DNA of 64,000 bases, taken from positions 21,684-85,683 of the forward strand of contig NZ_JASISZ010000029.1 of NCBI RefSeq assembly GCF_030063355.1, read 5' to 3'. The DNA comes from Streptomyces sp. PH10-H1. GTDB lineage: Bacteria > Actinomycetota > Actinomycetes > Streptomycetales > Streptomycetaceae. Every line of letters begins with the position of its first letter. Positions within the stretch are counted from its first letter, which is position 1. This document shows positions 46,219 to 55,484 of the stretch, piece after piece. Made by a program: the position numbers and the translations under genes. The notes under the pieces are model-generated. The model saw nothing but the letters and a program-made list of their open reading frames with translations. It was not told where the DNA came from and ran no database searches.

Positions 46219-49200
46219 CTACCGCAGCCAGCGCCGTATACAGGCCACCAGTGCGGCGGAGTCCACCGGTTTGGTGACGTAGTCGTTGGCGCCGGAGGCC
46301 AGGCTCTTCTCCCGGTCCCCGTGCATCGCCTTGGCGGTCACCGCGATGATCGGCAGATCGGCGTACTCGGGCATCGCCCGGATCGCGGCGGTGGCCGCGT
46401 AGCCGTCCATCTCCGGCATCATCACATCCATCAGAATCAGGTCGACGGCGGGGTTCAGATCCAGGGCGTCGATGCCCTTGCGACCGTTCTCCGCGTGCAG
46501 GACCCGCACTCCGTGGAGTTCGAGCATGCTGGTGAGCGCGAAGACATTGCGGGTGTCGTCGTCGATCACCAGGATCGTCCGGCCCTCGAGCCCGCGGGCG
46601 TTCGCGCCGCCACCCGCTGCCTCCCGCGGCCGGTGCGACGTCAGGTGGCGGGCGATGCGCTCACGCAACTCGTCAAGACCGGCGAGCACTTCCAGCGGAC
46701 GGGTGCGGGCCCGCTCGGCGATCAGCCGTTCCTGCGCCGGGTCCAGCCGCCGGGTGGGGTGGACGAGGACGGGCACCTCTCGCAGCGCCGGATCGCTCAT
46801 GATCGCATCGAGGGAGCGCAGGCCGCCCTCCCCGTTCGCGTCCAGTCCCAGCACCACGCAGTCGTAGGGCTCGGTGGTGAGTGCTTCCGCCGCCTCCACT
46901 GCCCCCGCCGCGCTGCGCAGCCGCACCCGGCCGCGCGGGTCGGCCGGGCCCCGGCCGTGATCGAGGTCGGCGACGACGCTTTCGGCGACGAGCGAGAGCA
47001 GCCCGCGCTGCTGGTCCTCGATGACCAGCAGCCGGCGCCGCTCGGACTCCCGCTCGCCCGCCGCCCGGTTCCGGTTCCACTGCCGTTCCTGCTCCTGGTG
47101 CCGCTCCCGCTCCGGTTCCGGCGATGACAGGACGAGCGGCTCCGCGACCGCGTCGCCTCCGGTCGCGGCGCCCTGCAGAGCCGCGAAGTCGGGCCGGGCG
47201 ACGGGCAGATGGAAGGTGAAGACGCTGCCCTCGCCGGGAGCGCTGGCCGCCTGGATGGTGCCGCCCAGCAGCTGGGCGATCTCCCGGCTGATGGACAGCC
47301 CCAGGCCGGTGCCGCCGTAGCGGCGGCTGGTGGTGCCGTCGGCCTGCTGGAAGGCGCCGAAGATCGCTTCGAGTTGCTGTTCCGCGATGCCGATGCCGGT
47401 GTCGCGCACCTCCAGGGCCAGCATGGGTCCCTGGGATCTCGCCGACGGCGGGAGGCCGGCGGGCGTGGCCGCGAAGACGCGCAGCGCGACCTCGCCCGCT
47501 TCGGTGAACTTCACCGCGTTGGACATCAGATTGCCGAGGACCTGCCGCAGCCGGGCGTCGTCGGTGAGGACCTCCGTGGGCGCACCGGGCACCACCTCGA
47601 CCCGGAAGTCCAGGCCCTTCTGGGTGGTCAGCGGGCGGAAGGTGGACTCCACGTAGTCCACCAGCTGCCGCAGCGGAACCCATTCGGGAGCGACGTCCAT
47701 CCGGCCGGCCTCGACCTTGGACAGATCGAGGATGTCGTTGATCAGCTGGAGCAGGTCGGATCCGGCGGAGTGGATGACGCCCGCGTACTCGACCTGCTTG
47801 GACGTGAGGTTGTGGTGCGGGTTCTGGGCGAGCAACTGGGCCAGCACCAGGAGGCTGTTGAGCGGGGTGCGCAGCTCATGGCTCATGTTGGCCAGGAACT
47901 CGGACTTGTACTTCGAGGCGAGCGCGAGCTGCTGGGCACGCTCCTCCAGCTCCTGGCGGGCCTGCTCGATCTCCAGGTTCTTGGTCTCGATGTCGCGGTT
48001 CTGGGTGGCCAGCAGGGCCGCCTTCTCCTCCAGTTCGGCGTTGGAGCTCTGCAACTCCTCCTGCCTGACCTGCAGTTCGCCGGAGCGCGCCTGCAGCTCG
48101 GCGGCGAGCCGCTGCGACTCGCCCAGCAGTTCGTCGGTGCGGGCGTTGGCGACGATGGTGTTGACGTTGGCGCCGATGGTCTCCATGAGCTGGTCGAGGA
48201 AGTCCCGGTGGATCTGCGTGAACCGGTGCACGGAGGCGATCTCGATGACGCCCAGCACCTGGTTCTCCACGACGATCGGCAGCACGATCAGGCTGGCGGG
48301 GGGCGTGTGGCCGAGCCCCGAGGAGATCACATAGCCCGCCGGGACGTCGTCCACGGCGATGGTGCGGCGGCTGCGGGCCGCCTGGCCGACGAGGGACTGG
48401 CCGAGCCTGAAACGGCTGGGCCGGTCCTGCGATCCGGTGCCGGACGGGTAGCCGTAGGAGCAGATGAGCTGGAGCTCGGTGCCCTCGGGTGTGTCCTCGG
48501 CCAGATAGAACGCCCCGTACTGCGCGGCGACGAGCGGCGTCAGCTCGTCCATGATCAGTTCGGCGACGACGCCCAGGTCCCGGCGGCCCTGCATGAGGCC
48601 GGAGATCCGGGCGAGGTTGGACTTGAGCCAGTCCTGCTCCTGGTTGGCCCGGGTGGTCTCGCGCAGCGACTCGACCATCGAGTTGATGTTGTCCTTGAGG
48701 TCGGCGACCTCGCCGGAGGCGTCCACCGAGATCGACCGGGTCAGGTCGCCCTCGGCGACCGCGCCGGTGACCTCGGCGATGGCACGGACCTGCCGGGTGA
48801 GGTTCCCCGCGAGCCCGTTGACGTTCTCCGTGAGCCGCTTCCAGGTCCCCGAGACGCCCTCGACCTCGGCCTGGCCGCCGAGCCGGCCCTCGCTGCCCAC
48901 CTCGCGGGCCACCCGGGTCACCTCGGCGGCGAACGACGACAGCTGGTCGACCATCGTGTTGATCGTGGTCTTGAGCTCGAGGATCTCACCGCGCGCGTCC
49001 ACGTCGATCTTGCGGGTGAGGTCGCCCCGGGCGACGGCGGTGGTCACCTGCGCGATGTTGCGGACCTGGCTGGTGAGGTTGTTGGCCATGGAGTTGACGT
49101 TGTCGGTGAGGTCCTTCCACGTGCCGGCCACGTTGGGCACCCGGGCCTGGCCGCCCAGCATGCCTTCGGTGCCGACCTCGCGGGCGACCCGGGTCACCTC

Positions 49201-49749
49201 GTCGGCGAAGGCGGACAGGGTGCCGACCATCGTGTTGATCGCCTCGGCCAGCGCGGCGACCTCGCCCTTCGCCTCGACGCTGATCCGCTGCGACAGGTCG
49301 CCCTTGGCGACGGCCGTCGAGACCTGCGCGATCGAGCGGACCTGGGTGGTGAGGTTGCCCGCCATGACGTTGACGGAGTCGGTGAGGTCCTTCCACGTTC
49401 CGGACACGCCCGGTACGACCGCCTGGCCGCCGAGCCGCCCGTCGCTGCCGACCTCGCGGGCCACCCGGGTCACCTCGGAGGTGAACAGCGACAGCTGGTC
49501 GACCATGCCGTTGAAGACGGTGGCGATCTCGCCGAGCAGCGCTGTGCCGTCGCCGGGCAGCCGGGTGCCGAAATCACCGTCTCGTACGGCCGTCAGTCCC
49601 ACGAGCAACCTGCGGAGTTCCGGCTCGCCGACCGGCCCGGTGCGATCCGCCGCGCGGTCCCCGGTCCCGTCCTGCTCACCGCCCGACCGGCTCCGCGGCG
49701 GTCTCACCCGCGCGTCCGCATTCACCATGTCGCCCATGCCAGCCCTCAT
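46219..49749 (-). CDS. Cytoplasmic hybrid histidine kinase with tandem HAMP domains, GAF, and two receivers
   Basis: 1176 residues; starts at Met1, Met5 or Met8 are all possible. About 40-395: four HAMP-type modules with a 92-residue period, each with [10 protein letters not shown] and [13 protein letters not shown] motifs and the linker [17 protein letters not shown]. About 415-545: GAF. About 550-640: long coiled coil. HisKA has the phosphorylated His in [17 protein letters not shown], followed by an HATPase with [10 protein letters not shown] and [12 protein letters not shown]. About 915-1040 is a degenerate receiver ([23 protein letters not shown]). About 1060-1175 is a true receiver ([27 protein letters not shown]). 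No transmembrane helix. This layout resembles the HAMP-array osmosensing kinases of fungi (group III) and their actinobacterial relatives. Confidence 0.93.
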   Translation of the reverse strand: MRAGMGDMVNADARVRPPRSRSGGEQDGTGDRAADRTGPVGEPELRRLLVGLTAVRDGDFGTRLPGDGTALLGEIATVFNGMVDQLSLFTSEVTRVAREVGSDGRLGGQAVVPGVSGTWKDLTDSVNVMAGNLTTQVRSIAQVSTAVAKGDLSQRISVEAKGEVAALAEAINTMVGTLSAFADEVTRVAREVGTEGMLGGQARVPNVAGTWKDLTDNVNSMANNLTSQVRNIAQVTTAVARGDLTRKIDVDARGEILELKTTINTMVDQLSSFAAEVTRVAREVGSEGRLGGQAEVEGVSGTWKRLTENVNGLAGNLTRQVRAIAEVTGAVAEGDLTRSISVDASGEVADLKDNINSMVESLRETTRANQEQDWLKSNLARISGLMQGRRDLGVVAELIMDELTPLVAAQYGAFYLAEDTPEGTELQLICSYGYPSGTGSQDRPSRFRLGQSLVGQAARSRRTIAVDDVPAGYVISSGLGHTPPASLIVLPIVVENQVLGVIEIASVHRFTQIHRDFLDQLMETIGANVNTIVANARTDELLGESQRLAAELQARSGELQVRQEELQSSNAELEEKAALLATQNRDIETKNLEIEQARQELEERAQQLALASKYKSEFLANMSHELRTPLNSLLVLAQLLAQNPHHNLTSKQVEYAGVIHSAGSDLLQLINDILDLSKVEAGRMDVAPEWVPLRQLVDYVESTFRPLTTQKGLDFRVEVVPGAPTEVLTDDARLRQVLGNLMSNAVKFTEAGEVALRVFAATPAGLPPSARSQGPMLALEVRDTGIGIAEQQLEAIFGAFQQADGTTSRRYGGTGLGLSISREIAQLLGGTIQAASAPGEGSVFTFHLPVARPDFAALQGAATGGDAVAEPLVLSSPEPERERHQEQERQWNRNRAAGERESERRRLLVIEDQQRGLLSLVAESVVADLDHGRGPADPRGRVRLRSAAGAVEAAEALTTEPYDCVVLGLDANGEGGLRSLDAIMSDPALREVPVLVHPTRRLDPAQERLIAERARTRPLEVLAGLDELRERIARHLTSHRPREAAGGGANARGLEGRTILVIDDDTRNVFALTSMLELHGVRVLHAENGRKGIDALDLNPAVDLILMDVMMPEMDGYAATAAIRAMPEYADLPIIAVTAKAMHGDREKSLASGANDYVTKPVDSAALVACIRRWLR

Positions 49750-50036
49750 CCCGCCATCACGTCGTCACCGCATGCCGAGCGGGCGCCCCGAGGCACTTTC
49801 CTCTTAGTTGCCACATGACAAATGTTGCCTGCCACTTGGGAGGCTAGACCAGCATCCCGCCTTCCCGGGCCACACGCCAGGACTTCTTCCGGGGCCGCCG
49901 TACGACCTCGGAAGGACCACGGTGTAATCCTTCGGCTCGAGGCGGGCAGACTCCCCAGCGAGCACAATGAACCCTCGGGGCGGAAACCGCAGAGTGATCG
50001 CGGACGGGGCCGCCATCGATGGAGGGGTTGGCGGAG

Positions 50037-50987
50037 ATGAGCCGGGAACTGCAGGACGCGGCACGCGGTGGTGGATTCGCGCACCCGGCACTCTTCTACC
50101 GCGGCCCCGACGACTTCCTCGCGGGAACCGTGCCCTTCATCACCGAGGGCCTCGACCGCGGGGAGCCGGTCGCCGTCGCTGTTCCGGGGCCGAACCTGGA
50201 CCTGCTGGCGAAGGCACTCCACGGCCGCGCCGGTGACGCGCACCTGCTCGACATGACGCAGGCCGGCCGCAATCCGGGCCGGATCATCCCCGGCGTGCTG
50301 CGGGCCTTCGCCGACGCCTACCCCGACCGCCGGGTGCGGATCATCGGCGAACCGATCTGGCCGGGACGCTCGGCCGTCGAGTACCCGGCCTGCGTCCAGC
50401 ACGAGGCACTGATCAACCTCGCCTTCGCCGACCGCGACGTGACGATCCTGTGCCCCTACGACGCCGAACAGCTGAGCCCGGCCGTCCTGGCCGACGCCGC
50501 CGCCACCCACCCGGTCCTCATCGACGACACGGGCAGCGTGCCCAGCCCGGACTACGCCCCCACGCGTGTCGTGGCCGACTGGAACGTTCCGCTGCCGGAG
50601 GCCCCGGACGGCGCGCAGGTGCTCGCCTTCGACGACGCCACCCTGACCGAGCCCCGGCTCGCGGCGTACCGGTACGCCATGTGCGCCGGCCTGGACCGCG
50701 ACCGGATCCCGGACGTGGAGCTGGCCGTCAACGAGCTGGCCACCAACGCCATCCTGCACGGCGGCGGCTCCGGCACACTGCGGGTGTGGACCGAGGCCGG
50801 ACACCTCGTGTGTGAACTGCGCGACCGGGGACACCTCACCGATCCGCTCGTCGGCCGCGTGCCCGTCCGGCGCGCCACACCCGGCGGCCGCGGCATGCTG
50901 CTCGTCAACCACCTGGCCGACCTGGTCCGGATCTACACGACAGCGGCCGGTACGACCCTCCGCGTGTACTTCGCCCTCACCCGCTAG
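50037..50987 (+). CDS. MEDS-domain anti-sigma regulatory protein with HATPase domain
   Basis: 316 residues from ATG 50037, after GGCGGAG (ATG 50019 is an in-frame alternative). About 15-170 is a MEDS domain (FAHPALFYRGPDDFLAGTVP, ADAYPDRRVRIIGEPIWPGR, EYPACVQHEALINLAF). About 205-316 is a GHKL ATPase of the RsbW/SpoIIAB class (ELAVNELATNAILHGGGSG, GRGMLLVNHLAD). MEDS domains are thought to sense methanogen-type or other small ligands, and the ATPase part binds sigma factor or phosphorylates its antagonist. It stands between the hybrid kinase and the SigB-type gene. Confidence 0.88.
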   Translation: MSRELQDAARGGGFAHPALFYRGPDDFLAGTVPFITEGLDRGEPVAVAVPGPNLDLLAKALHGRAGDAHLLDMTQAGRNPGRIIPGVLRAFADAYPDRRVRIIGEPIWPGRSAVEYPACVQHEALINLAFADRDVTILCPYDAEQLSPAVLADAAATHPVLIDDTGSVPSPDYAPTRVVADWNVPLPEAPDGAQVLAFDDATLTEPRLAAYRYAMCAGLDRDRIPDVELAVNELATNAILHGGGSGTLRVWTEAGHLVCELRDRGHLTDPLVGRVPVRRATPGGRGMLLVNHLADLVRIYTTAAGTTLRVYFALTR

Positions 50988-50990
50988 TGC

Positions 50991-51014
50991 CGTCCCCGGT
51001 CAATCGCCGGGACG
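50991..51014. terminator. Hairpin between the MEDS and sigma genes
   Basis: CGTCCCCGG, loop TCAATCG, CCGGGACG (one bulged C) just past the MEDS stop; convergent with the sigma factor gene. Confidence 0.55.
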
Positions 51015-51083
51015 GGCTTGATTTTCCAGCCCGGCCAGCCCGGCCAGCCCGTCCGGCAATTCAGGACAGACCGGCGACGAGTG

Positions 51084-51959
51084 TCACTCCTGCACCAGCA
51101 GCTGACCGCGCAGCCGCGTCAAGGTCCGGTTGAGCAGCCGGGAGACATGCATCTGGGAGATGCCCAGTTCGGCGCCGATCTCCGCCTGCGTCATCTCGGC
51201 GCCGAACCGCATCCGCAGGATGCGGCGCTCACGCGGGGCGAGTCCGGCCAGCAGCGGCTTGAGGGCATGGAAATTCTCCACGTTCTCGAGGGCGGGGTCG
51301 ATGTCCCCGAGCCGGTCGGCCAGCGCGCCTTCACTGCTGCCCTCCTCCTCGCCCGCGGGGATGTCGATGGACCCGGCGACGTACCCGTTGCTGGCCAGTT
51401 GGCCCTCGGTGACCTCCGCGGGGGTGAGGTCGAGAAGCTCCGCCAGCTCACCGGTGGTGGGCGCGCGGTCCAGCCGGCCGGCCAGTTCCTCGTTGGCCTT
51501 GGCAAGTTCCAGCCGCAGTTCCTGCAGGCGGCGCGGGACGTGCACGGCCCAGCTGGTGTCCCGGAAGAACCGCTTGATCTCACCGGTGATGTACGGGATG
51601 GCGAAGGTGGTGAACTCCACCTCGCGCGACAGGTCGAACCGGTCGATCGCCTTGATCAGGCCGATGGTGCCGACCTGCACGATGTCCTCACGCGGCTCGG
51701 ATCGGTTGCGGAACCGGCCGGCGGCGAAGTTCACCAGCGAGATGTTCAGTTCGATGAGCGTGTTCCGGGCGTACTGGTAATCGTGCGTGCCCTCGTCCAG
51801 GGTCCGCAGCCGGTCGAAGAACAGCTTCGACAGTTGTCGCGCGTCCTTGGGCGCCAGTTTCCCCGGGCACTCCAAGCGCGGCAGTTCCGACCGGTCCCCG
51901 TCCGCCGCAGCCGATCGCCCGGAGGCCACAGAGGTCTTCGCCACTACCGAACCGGCCAT
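51084..51959 (-). CDS. RNA polymerase sigma factor, SigB/SigF/SigG group
   Basis: 291 residues. Group 3 sigma factor with regions 2, 3 and 4: region 2 has LIELNISLVNFAAGRF and DIVQVGTIGLIKAIDRFD; region 3 has ELAKANEELAGRLDRAPTTG; region 4 has the helix-turn-helix MTQAEIGAELGISQMHVSRL. Streptomyces carries several such paralogues controlling osmotic stress and sporulation, so I give no gene name. It lies beside the SpoIIE, hybrid kinase and MEDS genes, which make up the partner-switching components expected to control it. A SigB-like promoter is visible upstream. Confidence 0.9.
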   Translation of the reverse strand: MAGSVVAKTSVASGRSAAADGDRSELPRLECPGKLAPKDARQLSKLFFDRLRTLDEGTHDYQYARNTLIELNISLVNFAAGRFRNRSEPREDIVQVGTIGLIKAIDRFDLSREVEFTTFAIPYITGEIKRFFRDTSWAVHVPRRLQELRLELAKANEELAGRLDRAPTTGELAELLDLTPAEVTEGQLASNGYVAGSIDIPAGEEEGSSEGALADRLGDIDPALENVENFHALKPLLAGLAPRERRILRMRFGAEMTQAEIGAELGISQMHVSRLLNRTLTRLRGQLLVQE

Positions 51960-51998
51960 CGGGCCCTCCTCAGGAAGTCCGCTTCTTCGGACCCTCGC

Positions 51999-52023
51999 CT
52001 ACCCCCGGATCGACGGCACACAC
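51999..52023 (-). promoter_or_regulatory. Possible SigB-type promoter of the sigma gene
   Basis: On the minus strand GTGT (52020-52023), 15 bases, then GGGTAG (51999-52004), about 40 bases upstream of the start. It resembles the GNNT-N15-GGGTAY promoters of SigB/SigF factors and would suggest autoregulation. Confidence 0.4.
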
Positions 52024-52088
52024 CGTCGATCCGGAGGCAGTTGACGGTCACGCCGATGCGCCCTGACGGCCCCCGTCAGGCCGCCAGG

Positions 52089-52152
52089 GGCTCAGGCAGT
52101 CAGAGGCTCAGGCAGTCGGAGGCTCAGGCAGTCGGAGGCTCAGGCGCTCAGG
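52089..52152. repeat. 16-base tandem repeat running into the end of uppP
   Basis: Four successive copies of GGCTCAGGCAGTCGGA at 52089, 52105, 52121 and 52137. The second and third are identical, the first differs at one base, and the last diverges and includes the uppP stop codon and final codons. Confidence 0.9.
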
Positions 52153-52976
52153 ACGTTGGTGCTGAGCAGGCCGAAGAGGAGGACGCCGATGATGATGCGA
52201 TAGACCACGAAGACGTTGAAGGAGTGCTTGGCGACGAACTTCAACAGCCAGGAGATCGAAGCGTAGGCGACCACGAACGACACCAGCGTGCCCACGGCGA
52301 GCGACACGGCGCCGACGCCGCCGCCCGTGGCGTCCTTGAGTTCGTAGATCCCCGCGCCGGTCAGGGCAGGGATCGACAGGAAGAACGACAGCCGGGTCGC
52401 GGCCACTCGGTCCAGATCGCGGATCAGGGCGGTGGAGATCGTGGCGCCGGAGCGGGAGAAGCCGGGGAAGAGCAGCGCGAGAATCTGCGAAGAGCCCACG
52501 ATCATGGCGTCCTTGAGGGTGATCTCGTCCTCACCGCGCTTGAACCGGGCCATCTGCTCGGCCACCCACATCACGATGCTGCCGAAGATGAGGGAACCGG
52601 CCACCACCCACAGCGAGGCGAGCGTGCTCTCGATGAGGGGCTTGGCGAGGAGGCCGACCACGACGATCGGGATCGTGGCGTAGACGACCCACCAGGCGAA
52701 CTTGTAGTCGTGGTTGTCGCGTTCGCGCTTGTTCACGACACCGCGTCCCCAGGCGCTGGCGAACCGCACGATGTCCTTGAAGAAGTAGACCAGGACGGCG
52801 GCGATGGCCCCGACCTGGATCACCGCCGTGAAGCCGACCACCGCCTTGTCGTCCACCGGGATGTTCATCAGCCCCTCGGTGATCTTGAGGTGGCCGGTGG
52901 AGGACACCGGGAGGAATTCGGTGAGCCCTTCCACCACTCCGAGAATGGCGGCTTGGCCGACGCCGATCGCACTCAT
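52140..52976 (-). CDS. uppP: Undecaprenyl-diphosphate phosphatase
   Basis: 278 residues from ATG 52976. Integral membrane enzyme (about eight helices) that recycles undecaprenyl pyrophosphate for peptidoglycan synthesis; extra copies give bacitracin resistance. Both signature regions are intact: EGLTEFLPVSSTGHLKI near residue 16 and LFPGFSRSGATISTAL near residue 165, with the catalytic Glu, Ser and Arg. Streptomycetes carry several copies. Its 3' end is embedded in a 16-base tandem repeat. No partner genes are seen. Confidence 0.95.
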   Translation of the reverse strand: MSAIGVGQAAILGVVEGLTEFLPVSSTGHLKITEGLMNIPVDDKAVVGFTAVIQVGAIAAVLVYFFKDIVRFASAWGRGVVNKRERDNHDYKFAWWVVYATIPIVVVGLLAKPLIESTLASLWVVAGSLIFGSIVMWVAEQMARFKRGEDEITLKDAMIVGSSQILALLFPGFSRSGATISTALIRDLDRVAATRLSFFLSIPALTGAGIYELKDATGGGVGAVSLAVGTLVSFVVAYASISWLLKFVAKHSFNVFVVYRIIIGVLLFGLLSTNVLSA

Positions 52977-53048
52977 TGGGTCCCGTCCCTGGATTTGGCG
53001 TGGAATGACCGGCTTGGCGGCGCCGTGGTCAACGGGGGCCCTCACGGG

Positions 53049-53086
53049 CGCACCCAACGTCTACAGGATTGTAGACGTTGGGTGCG
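53049..53086. terminator. Perfect 17-base hairpin with tetraloop
   Basis: Arms 53049-53065 and 53070-53086 are exact complements around GGAT. It lies 55 bases beyond the leftward chitinase stop and 73 bases before uppP. Most likely the chitinase terminator; an operator for uppP is the alternative. Confidence 0.75.
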
Positions 53087-53140
53087 ACTCTAGAGGACCG
53101 TATGCCGACCGAGCAGGCCGGGACCAGGGTAACGAGGGTG

Positions 53141-54886
53141 CTAGGTGATCGAGAAGTCGTCCCCGTAAACGTTGCCCTGCGCGTACCAGCCGTGCAGATA
53201 GACGGTGACTGTCCCCGAGGCGCCGGTGGTGAAGGGGACGGTGAGCCTGGTCCAGCCGCCTGACGACGTCCAGGTGCTGGCCGACGCTCCGCCACTCACC
53301 CCGAGGTAGGCGTAGTTGCCCTGCACCCAGCCGGACAGCGCGTAACTGTGGTTCGGCGACAGGGCGACGCTCTGGCCGCACTCACCTGTCTGGCCCGAGG
53401 TGGGTGCCACCTGCAGTGCGTGGGCGCCGGTGTGGGCCGGACTGGCGACGACCGCTCCCCCGGGCTGGCAGGCCCACGGGGCCGGACTGCCGGTCTCCAG
53501 GCCGCCGTTCACCAGCACGCCCGAGCCGCCCGGGCCGGTGACCGTGAGGGTGTAGCTCGCGGTGTGGCTGCCGGACGGTGCCGAGCCGGTGATCGTCACC
53601 GGATACGTTCCGGCCGCCGCGGATGCGGAGGCGGTGGCCGTCAGTGTCGCGGACACTCCGGCGGTGACGGATCCGGGGCTGACGGCCAGCGTCACCCCTG
53701 CGGGAGCGCCGGACGCGGTCAGATTCACGGTCTGCGCCGAGCCGGCCGTCACAGCGGTCTTCACCGTCGCGATCACCGATCCGCCGGGGTTCACCGAGCC
53801 GGAGGCCGGAGTGGTGGTGACGGAGAAGTCATTGGTGACCGGGCCGCCTCCGCCGGTGAAGGGCTCGAAGGCGTGGCTGAAGAACCAGGTGCTCTGGGCG
53901 ATGCCCGAGCAGGAGTCCGATCCTCCGGTGCCGGGGCAGCCGCCGTTGTCGCGCTGGAGTGCCCAGAAGGACAGTGCGGCGACGCCCTTGGAGACGGCCC
54001 AGTTGTAGACCGTGGCCGCGTCGGCCGTGTTGAAGGTCTCCCCCGGGCCGAAGTCGTCGATGCCGGGCATCTCGATGATGCCGGTCATGCCCCACAGCTG
54101 CGCGTCGCTCTTCGACGGGTAGAGCGTGCCCAGCTGACCACGCAGGCCGGTGATGGCGGTCTCGGTGTCGGTGGCCATCTGGTGGGAGGCGCCGTCGTAG
54201 TAGTCGAACGTCATCAGGTTCACGACGTCGATGCGGGCGCCGTTCGTCACGGCGTTGCGCAGGACGGCCAGTCCGCTGGAGGCGAGACCGCTGGTGGTGG
54301 TGGGCAGGGTGTACGCGAACTGGATGGTGCGGCCGTTGGCCGCCGCCCAGTCCTCGACCTGCTTGATGGCCTTGTTTCGGCGGTCGATTCCGGCGGTGTT
54401 GGTGAGCGAATTGTCCTCGATGTCGAGATCGATCCGTGTCACACCGTAGGTGGTGATGACGTTTTCGAAGGCGGCCGCGATGGAGTTGACGTTCGTGCAG
54501 CTGTCCGCGAGCTCGGTGCCGGTGTTGTCCGCGGTGTAGCCGCCGAAGGACGGGATGACGTCCCCGCCGGCCGCCCGCATGGTGGCGATGTCGGCGCCGA
54601 AGCTGGACGAGGCGATGGGCATGCCCGTGTTGCCGTTCCAGTACGGGGTGCAGGAGCCCTTCGACGGCGTCTGGATGAACGCCATCGTCAGATACTTCGC
54701 TCCCGACTGCGCGGACAGCGCTGCCGGGCTGTCGCCGTTGTACGCCTCGAAGTAGGGCGCGAAGACGTGGGCGGGGATGGGCGTCGCCGCGTGCGCGGCG
54801 CCGCCGCCCGCGACCACCAAGCCGAGGGATGCGGTGGCCGTGACCAGTGCGGCCAACAGCACTTGGACGGATCTGGGTCGTCTCAT
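53141..54886 (-). CDS. Secreted GH18 chitinase with Ig-like and carbohydrate-binding domains
   Basis: 581 residues from ATG 54886, after GGGAGC. Tat-free Sec signal peptide 1 to about 35 (RRPRSVQVLLAALVTATASL to GAAHAATP). The GH18 domain spans about 38-340, with the motif RIDLDIEDN (catalytic E157) and MTFDYY. An Ig-like bacterial domain follows at about 350-445 (FSVTTTPASGSVNPGGSVIA). The C-terminal jelly-roll domain spans about 450-581 (NGGLETGSPAPWACQPGGAV, SYALSGWVQGNYAYLGVSGG). It hydrolyses chitin outside the cell. The catalytic part is similar to the frameshifted chitinase at 39.6-41 kb, so the two may be related copies. Its promoter contains a DasR-like site. Confidence 0.93.
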   Translation of the reverse strand: MRRPRSVQVLLAALVTATASLGLVVAGGGAAHAATPIPAHVFAPYFEAYNGDSPAALSAQSGAKYLTMAFIQTPSKGSCTPYWNGNTGMPIASSSFGADIATMRAAGGDVIPSFGGYTADNTGTELADSCTNVNSIAAAFENVITTYGVTRIDLDIEDNSLTNTAGIDRRNKAIKQVEDWAAANGRTIQFAYTLPTTTSGLASSGLAVLRNAVTNGARIDVVNLMTFDYYDGASHQMATDTETAITGLRGQLGTLYPSKSDAQLWGMTGIIEMPGIDDFGPGETFNTADAATVYNWAVSKGVAALSFWALQRDNGGCPGTGGSDSCSGIAQSTWFFSHAFEPFTGGGGPVTNDFSVTTTPASGSVNPGGSVIATVKTAVTAGSAQTVNLTASGAPAGVTLAVSPGSVTAGVSATLTATASASAAAGTYPVTITGSAPSGSHTASYTLTVTGPGGSGVLVNGGLETGSPAPWACQPGGAVVASPAHTGAHALQVAPTSGQTGECGQSVALSPNHSYALSGWVQGNYAYLGVSGGASASTWTSSGGWTRLTVPFTTGASGTVTVYLHGWYAQGNVYGDDFSIT

Positions 54887-54962
54887 GAACGCTCCCACAA
54901 AGTGAGACAGCGGAATGGGGGGATGGGCGATGCGCTTACGCGGGGAGAGCCGAGTAACGACC

Positions 54963-54991
54963 ATGATTGGACTAGACCAACAGACTGTCAA
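54963..54991 (-). promoter_or_regulatory. Chitinase promoter with DasR-like (dre) site between -35 and -10
   Basis: Minus strand: TTGACA (54986-54991), 17 bases, AATCAT (54963-54968). Between them lies 54966-54981 (ATTGGACTAGACCAAC), matching 12 of 16 positions of the dre consensus including the core CTAGACCA. A bound GntR-type repressor DasR would block this promoter until amino sugars are present. The rest of the gap from 54887 to 55221 shows no gene. Confidence 0.65.
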
Positions 54992-55221
54992 GGCTCTTTA
55001 CCATCCGCCTACGACGGGCTTCGGGAACGGGCCGCCAGGCGTCAACCACTGGGCCTGCGCCGCGATTTCGGGGCGTGGTTTTCGGACAGCACGCCTGCGC
55101 CGGACGGGACCGTTCCGCGGTCCGTGTGCCGCCGGAGGGCGCACCTGTCCCGTCAGGTCCGCGCCTGTGAGACGGGGATGCCCCCTACCCGGCGGGCCGA
55201 TCCGGGCGCAGCATCGACATT

Positions 55222-55455
55222 GTGGCGGGATCAGGAGGTCCGGCAGCCTGTGACGAATGCGGCCGTGCCGATCGGACGGTCCGCGATCTCGGCCTGCGTG
55301 ATCCGCTGGTTCTCTGCGACGCCTGCTTCCGCGCGCTGCTTGAGGTGCGGGTGGGACGGCAGCCCCTTCCTCTGTCGGAGGTGCTGGCCGATGTGGCGGA
55401 GGGCCGCGATCCGCCGCAGGCGCAGCGCCTGCGGACGGAGCGCGCCCGGCGGTGA
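55222..55455 (+). CDS. Small Cys-rich (zinc-ribbon-like) protein
   Basis: 77 residues from GTG 55222. Two Cys pairs (ACDECGRAD and VLCDACFRA, spacing about 20) suggest one zinc site. The rest is Arg/Glu-rich helix (LPLSEVLADVAEGRDPPQAQ). I do not know the family. Its stop overlaps a possible GTG of the next gene (GTGA), so the two may be co-transcribed with YchJ. Confidence 0.6.
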   Translation: MAGSGGPAACDECGRADRTVRDLGLRDPLVLCDACFRALLEVRVGRQPLPLSEVLADVAEGRDPPQAQRLRTERARR

Positions 55456-55484
55456 TCAATCCGCGGGGCCGTCACAATCATGGG

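Noticed and set aside
47209..49818. 869-codon plus-strand frame
   Set aside because: Antisense to the hybrid kinase; its repeats are the mirror of the HAMP repeats. High GC makes long antisense frames common.
53051..53084. BlaI/CopY-type operator
   Set aside because: TACA and TGTA are separated by four bases, not two, and the long perfect stem fits a terminator better.
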